Assembly (NCBI GenBank): GCA_005784505.1
Contig: VCAZ01000116.1
Coordinates: forward strand, 1,077,007-1,141,006
Length of the DNA stretch: 64,000 nucleotides
Direction of reading: 5' to 3'
Origin: Bagarius yarrelli
Lineage: Eukaryota; Chordata; Actinopteri; Siluriformes; Sisoridae
Shown here one piece after another: positions 60,072-64,000 of the stretch. The notes under the pieces were generated by a model that saw only the letters and a program-made list of their open reading frames with translations, was not told where the DNA came from and ran no database searches. The position numbers and the translations under genes were made by a program. How positions within the stretch are numbered: the first letter of the stretch is position 1; each line of letters begins with the position of its first letter.

Positions 60072-60262
60072 CAGTTGTCATCAAGACTGTGGCTCATGGT
60101 TAAGGTGTTGGACTACCAACCCGAAGATTGTGGGTTTGATTCCCAGCTCCACCAAGTCACCACTGTTGGGCCCCTAAGCAAGGCCCTTAACCCCCAATTG
60201 CTTAGTTGTATAAAAGAGATAAATGTAAGTTGCTCTGGATAAGGATGTCTGCCAAACACCGG
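60072..60262 (+). mobile_element. tRNA-derived SINE, full length
   Basis: Head (GTGGGTTTGATTCCCAGC), body (AAGCAAGGCCCTTAACCCCC) and tail (TTGCTCTGGATAAGGATGTC) are all present. It lies in the htr7 intron or flank. Confidence 0.75.
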
Positions 60263-61669
60263 CAGCTTTTCTGGGCGGGGACTTGAACATAGACATATAA
60301 TGGTCAGTAACAGGGGACCCTCAATTAGGCAAGACTATTTATAACCTTTATTATGTAGAAATCTGAAAAGCAGCAGATGATGTAAACCTTCATCATGGAG
60401 TCTAGATTTAAGGTTTAAATGTGAGGCTATCCAGCACCTGATTTACACATTCAAATTCATTTTAGGATTTTTTTTCCTGAGCTCTCAGTCCGTCCTGTCA
60501 TAACACCAACTGTCCCAGCTTTCAGGTCAACAAAGAGCCAAAAACTCATTTTTCTTCTTTGCTTTATAGAAAAGTGGTGTGTTTGTGCTGCCACAACGAG
60601 CAGCTGATGCTGATCTGTGATGATCATCGGCTCTTTCTGTCCACTGCAATCATGTCCGCTCTGAAGATTCTCCTTCTCCTGTGTTTTTTTGGAATATTCC
60701 TTTTTTTTGCTAAGAAACCGGAAAAGACTAACAGTCCAAATTCTATCATTCTTTTTCTAGAGATTGTGAGGAGGATCAAATTCGTTCAGGTTGGAAGCAG
60801 ACGACCGTAATCACTGTAATCACCGTAATCACCTGTGCTATTGCACTACTCTGATTACCTGGATCAGGTGTGTTCGGTTAATTAGAAGCTGGAAGATACC
60901 AATTTACGTGGGCTGCGTCTATACTATATAGTCCAAAAACTAGTATGTAAGGCGAGTAGTATGTCCAGATCCATAGTATGTGTAAACCAGTGTGTGTGTG
61001 TGTGTGTGTGTAAAAAGTTCCCGGATGTTTTGCTACTCTTGCCAGGATTTTGTAATGTACGTATATGATGTACACTTTACTATCGTGTAGGTACAATGGT
61101 AAAAAGGGCAATGCGGGACTTTACAAGTGCTTTAAGTACCATTAAATATTACAGGAGAAACACTGCCCCTTGTGGTTAAACTGAGCATCATAATTCAAGT
61201 TAAAACATTATTCAGCTTTAAATTTGTGCTGCTGTGACGTAATTTTTGTGTTTTTATGACTCGAGAAAACACATACTAACTTAAACGTAGTACATATTTA
61301 TGTAGGATATGATTTCGGATGCAGTATCGGTCTCCCCCGTTTTTTTCCCCGGCGCTCCAACTTTACATTCTTATTTTTTAAACACAAAATGACCGCCGGG
61401 TTTCTATGCTAATGTGATGCAAATCTTTTTAATATTATATATTTTCGTTTAAGAGCAAAACAAAAATTGGAAATTAAGGCCTTTTTTTTTTTTTTTTTAG
61501 GAATTTGCCGTTTCCATCACTCGCTTCAGCACGGGGGGTGGAATCAAATCGGGTTTCACTTTGCAAAAATATAAAAAGTTTTAAGTTTTTCTAAATGTTT
61601 AATCACCTGTTTATCACAGCACTGAAACAGGAAATAAATTAAACCTATCCAATCTGATAAATACATTCA

Positions 61670-62124
61670 ACAGCTCTTTCTCTCTCTCTCTCTCTCTCTC
61701 TCCCGCTCCCCCTCTCTCTCTCGCTCTCTCTTTCTTCTCTTTCTTTGTACGCTCTCTTTTCTCGCCTCTCCCTCTGTCTATATTTTTCTCTCTCTCTTAT
61801 CCATCTCTCTCTCTCTCATCTCTCTCTCTCTCTCTCGGCATGCTCTCTCTCTTATCTATCGCTCTCTCTCGCCTCTCTCTCTCTCTCTCTCTCTCATCCC
61901 TCGCTTCATCTCTCTCTCTCATCCTCATCGCTCTCTCTTTTTCTTTCTTTTTCTCTGTCTTTCTCTTATTCTCTCTCTCTCTTCTCTATCTTTCCCCGCT
62001 CTCTCTGTCTCTTTCTTATACATCTCACTTTCCCTTTCTTTCTCTCTCTCTCATCTTCTCTTTCTTTCTCTCTTTTTGTCTCTTTCTCTTTGTCTGTCTC
62101 TAATTCATCTCTTTCTTTCTCATC

Positions 62125-62167
<43 letters not shown>

Positions 62168-62372
62168 TTTTCTCTCTCTCTCTCCCTCTGTCTTATTCTC
62201 ATCTATCTTTTACTCTTTCTTTCTGTCTTTCTCTGTCCTCTTTCTCTCTTATCCATGTCTCTGTCTCGTGCTCTCTCTCTCTTTCTTATCCATCTGTCTC
62301 GTCTTTCTCTATCATTTTCCCTCTTTTTTTTCCCTCTCTTCTTCTTTCTCTCTCTTTTCCTTTCTCTGGCGG
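61670..62372 (+). repeat. 700-bp (CT)n pyrimidine tract
   Basis: Degenerate CT-rich sequence; the core (CT)n run is about 62128-62165. The Ser/Leu-rich open frames are artefacts. Confidence 0.95.
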
Positions 62373-62925
62373 TCAGTAGTGTGTCCCCTCAAGCTTTTAT
62401 ATACACACGTTTCTTTTTCTACTTCTACCACAGTAAAGTGAACGCTTTTAGAAAGTGTTTCTGTAAACAGAACATTTACAAGAACTGCTGTAAAATAAAA
62501 GTCACCAGCAGAAGAGAAACAGGAAGGAAAAAAACATTCTTCTCGTTTCTCTAAAAGGAATGTAAATCTCTCGAGGATATTTATTCTTGTATTGCTTATA
62601 TCTCCTTATATGGCGAGGACAAAAAATACTCTAATATTAAAATGATAAATAAAAAAAATAAAAAAATAAAAATCATCTTGTCGGCTCCAACCAGGCACCG
62701 GGGTTTCAAGTTCTGACCTTTAGAAAAGAAAAAAAAAAGAGGAGGCTTTTTGTGCACACAGTTGTAACTGTTTCCCTGGTAACATCTTCAGTAGGACACT
62801 GTTTTTAATAAATCTACATTTAATCCAATACATACAGACACAGATTATTAATTATAGAATTATATTAGAGAAAAACTGATAGTGATTGTATTAAAAAAAA
62901 TTCTCAATGTGGGATGGATGAAGGT

Positions 62926-63032
62926 TTATCTTATCTTATCTTATCTTATCTTATCTTATCTCATCTCATCTCATCTCATCTCATCTCATCTTATCTCATC
63001 TCATCTTATCTTATCTCATCTTATCTTATCTT
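62926..63032 (+). repeat. Pentanucleotide array (TTATC/TCATC)
   Basis: Blocks of CTTAT units alternate with blocks of CTCAT units. Confidence 0.95.
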
Positions 63033-63097
63033 GAAACCAATATCGATATTTATTATTTGCATGTTCATGCGACCAAAAAATTTGATCCTTAGATGAG

Positions 63098-63400
63098 AAA
63101 ATAAGATAAGATAAAATAAGATCCTCAGATCCTATCTTATCCTATCTTATATCTGATCTTATCTTATTCTATCCTATCCTACCCTACCCTGCCTTATCTT
63201 ATCTTGTCTTGTCCTGTCCTGTCCTGTCTTATCTTATCTTATCTTATCTTATCTTATCTTATCTTATCTTATCTTATCTTATCTTATCTTATCTTATCTT
63301 ATCTTATCTTATCTTATCTTATCTTATCTTATCTTATCTTATCTTATCTTATCTTATCTTATCTTATCCCATCTCATCTCATCTCATCATATCCTATTTA
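63098..63400 (+). repeat. Pentanucleotide array (CTTAT)
   Basis: It starts with a short inverse-strand GATAA run, then variant units (CCTAT, CCTAC, CCTGT), then about 27 uniform CTTAT units, and ends in CTCAT units. Confidence 0.95.
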
Positions 63401-63761
63401 ATTTAATTTTATTTGTATGGCGCTTCTACAATGGCCATTGTCACAAAGCAGCTTTACACAATCAAAGAAATTATAGGATGCAAATGAATCAGAAATCAGT
63501 TTGTCCCTGATGAGCAAGCCGAGGGTGACAGTGGCAAGAAAAAAACTCCCTCAGACAGAATAGTAGGAAATCTTGAAAGGAACCAGACTCAACAGAAAAC
63601 CCATCCTCCTTTGGGTAAAAAACAGGTATCAGGAATTATGTAGTTACACCGTGTGTGCAAGAAACATAAATCATAAGTCCTCGAAGAAAATGACTTATGA
63701 TTTAAGTTGCTTACACACACAGTGTAACAACATAATTCCTGATACCTGTTTTTCCAATTCT
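63401..63761. repeat. Dispersed fish repeat ending in a 62-bp-arm hairpin
   Basis: The left part (TTTGTATGGCGCTTCTACAA, GTCACAAAGCAGCTTTACAC, GTGGCAAGAAAAAAACTCCC, GGAACCAGACTC) is a widely dispersed fish repeat. The right part (63618-63753) is an inverted repeat with two 62-bp arms and a 12-bp loop. Confidence 0.75.
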
Positions 63762-64000
63762 ATCCTATCCTGTCCTGTCCTATCCTATCCTGTCCTGTCC
63801 TGTCCTGTCCTGTCCTGTCCTATCCTATCCTATCCTATCCTATCCTATCCTATGTTATCTTATCTTATCTTGTCTTGTCTTCTTGTCTTGTCTTGTCTAT
63901 CTTATCTTATCTTATCTTGTCTTGTCTTGTCTTGTCTTGTCTTGTCTTGTCTTGTCTGTCTTGTCTTTGTTCTTTATCTTATCCTGTCTTGTCTTATTTC
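63762..64000 (+). repeat. Pentanucleotide array (CCTAT/CCTGT/CTTGT/CTTAT)
   Basis: Unit type changes in blocks along the array, and it runs off the window end. Confidence 0.95.

Noticed and set aside
60559..60810. 83-aa ORF with one hydrophobic stretch
   Set aside because: It has no similarity I recognise and no splice or promoter context, and it lies in the htr7 intron on the opposite strand. Chance is more likely.
61745..62554. 269-aa Ser/Leu-rich membrane-like ORF
   Set aside because: This is a CT-rich tract; the apparent hydrophobicity comes from CTC and TCT codons.

Overview
The window looks like nuclear DNA of a teleost fish, probably an otophysan such as a catfish. The evidence is split vertebrate genes with GT-AG introns, very dense microsatellites, and many copies of tRNA-derived SINEs that end in the 'gtaagtcgctctggataagg' type tail common in catfish and cyprinid DNA. 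The order-level guess is inference. Nothing bacterial, viral or CRISPR-like is supported.

Layout. (1) 0.49-5.1 kb, + strand: ccdc117, five coding exons. (2) 6.1-21.9 kb, - strand: a large coiled-coil gene with 26 coding exons that can be joined in one unbroken frame (1052 codons plus stop). It lies tail-to-tail with ccdc117. I could not name it; its CpG-containing 5' end and an RFX half-site suggest a ciliary or centrosomal protein. (3) 23.8-29.7 kb, + strand: a complete seven-exon fructose-1,6-bisphosphatase gene (337 aa, liver-type/fbp1-like), head-to-head with the coiled-coil gene. (4) 29.7-58.9 kb: about 29 kb with no coding gene I can support. It is filled with SINEs, LINE 3' ends, hAT-like elements, a TGTCA...TGACA repeat family, and large tandem arrays. 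Several unique-looking AT-rich blocks could be regulatory elements. (5) 58.9-59.6 kb, - strand: the 3' coding exon of a 5-HT7 serotonin receptor (htr7); its first exon must lie beyond base 64000. (6) 60-64 kb: htr7 intron or upstream sequence, with a large CT tract and pentanucleotide arrays around a 62-bp-arm inverted repeat.

The genes do not form a functional unit: ccdc117, a coiled-coil protein, a gluconeogenic enzyme and a GPCR are ordinary neighbours. The most unusual material is repeat biology. A fragment of a LINE reverse transcriptase has expanded into 35-36 bp minisatellites at two separate loci, a SINE carries a triplicated tRNA-like segment, and a TGTCA...TGACA repeat is inserted inside a (GT)n tract. 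ccdc117 also shows an apparent 1-nt frameshift just before its conserved C-terminus. I see no convincing novel molecular system. All identifications are by eye; no alignment or database search was run.
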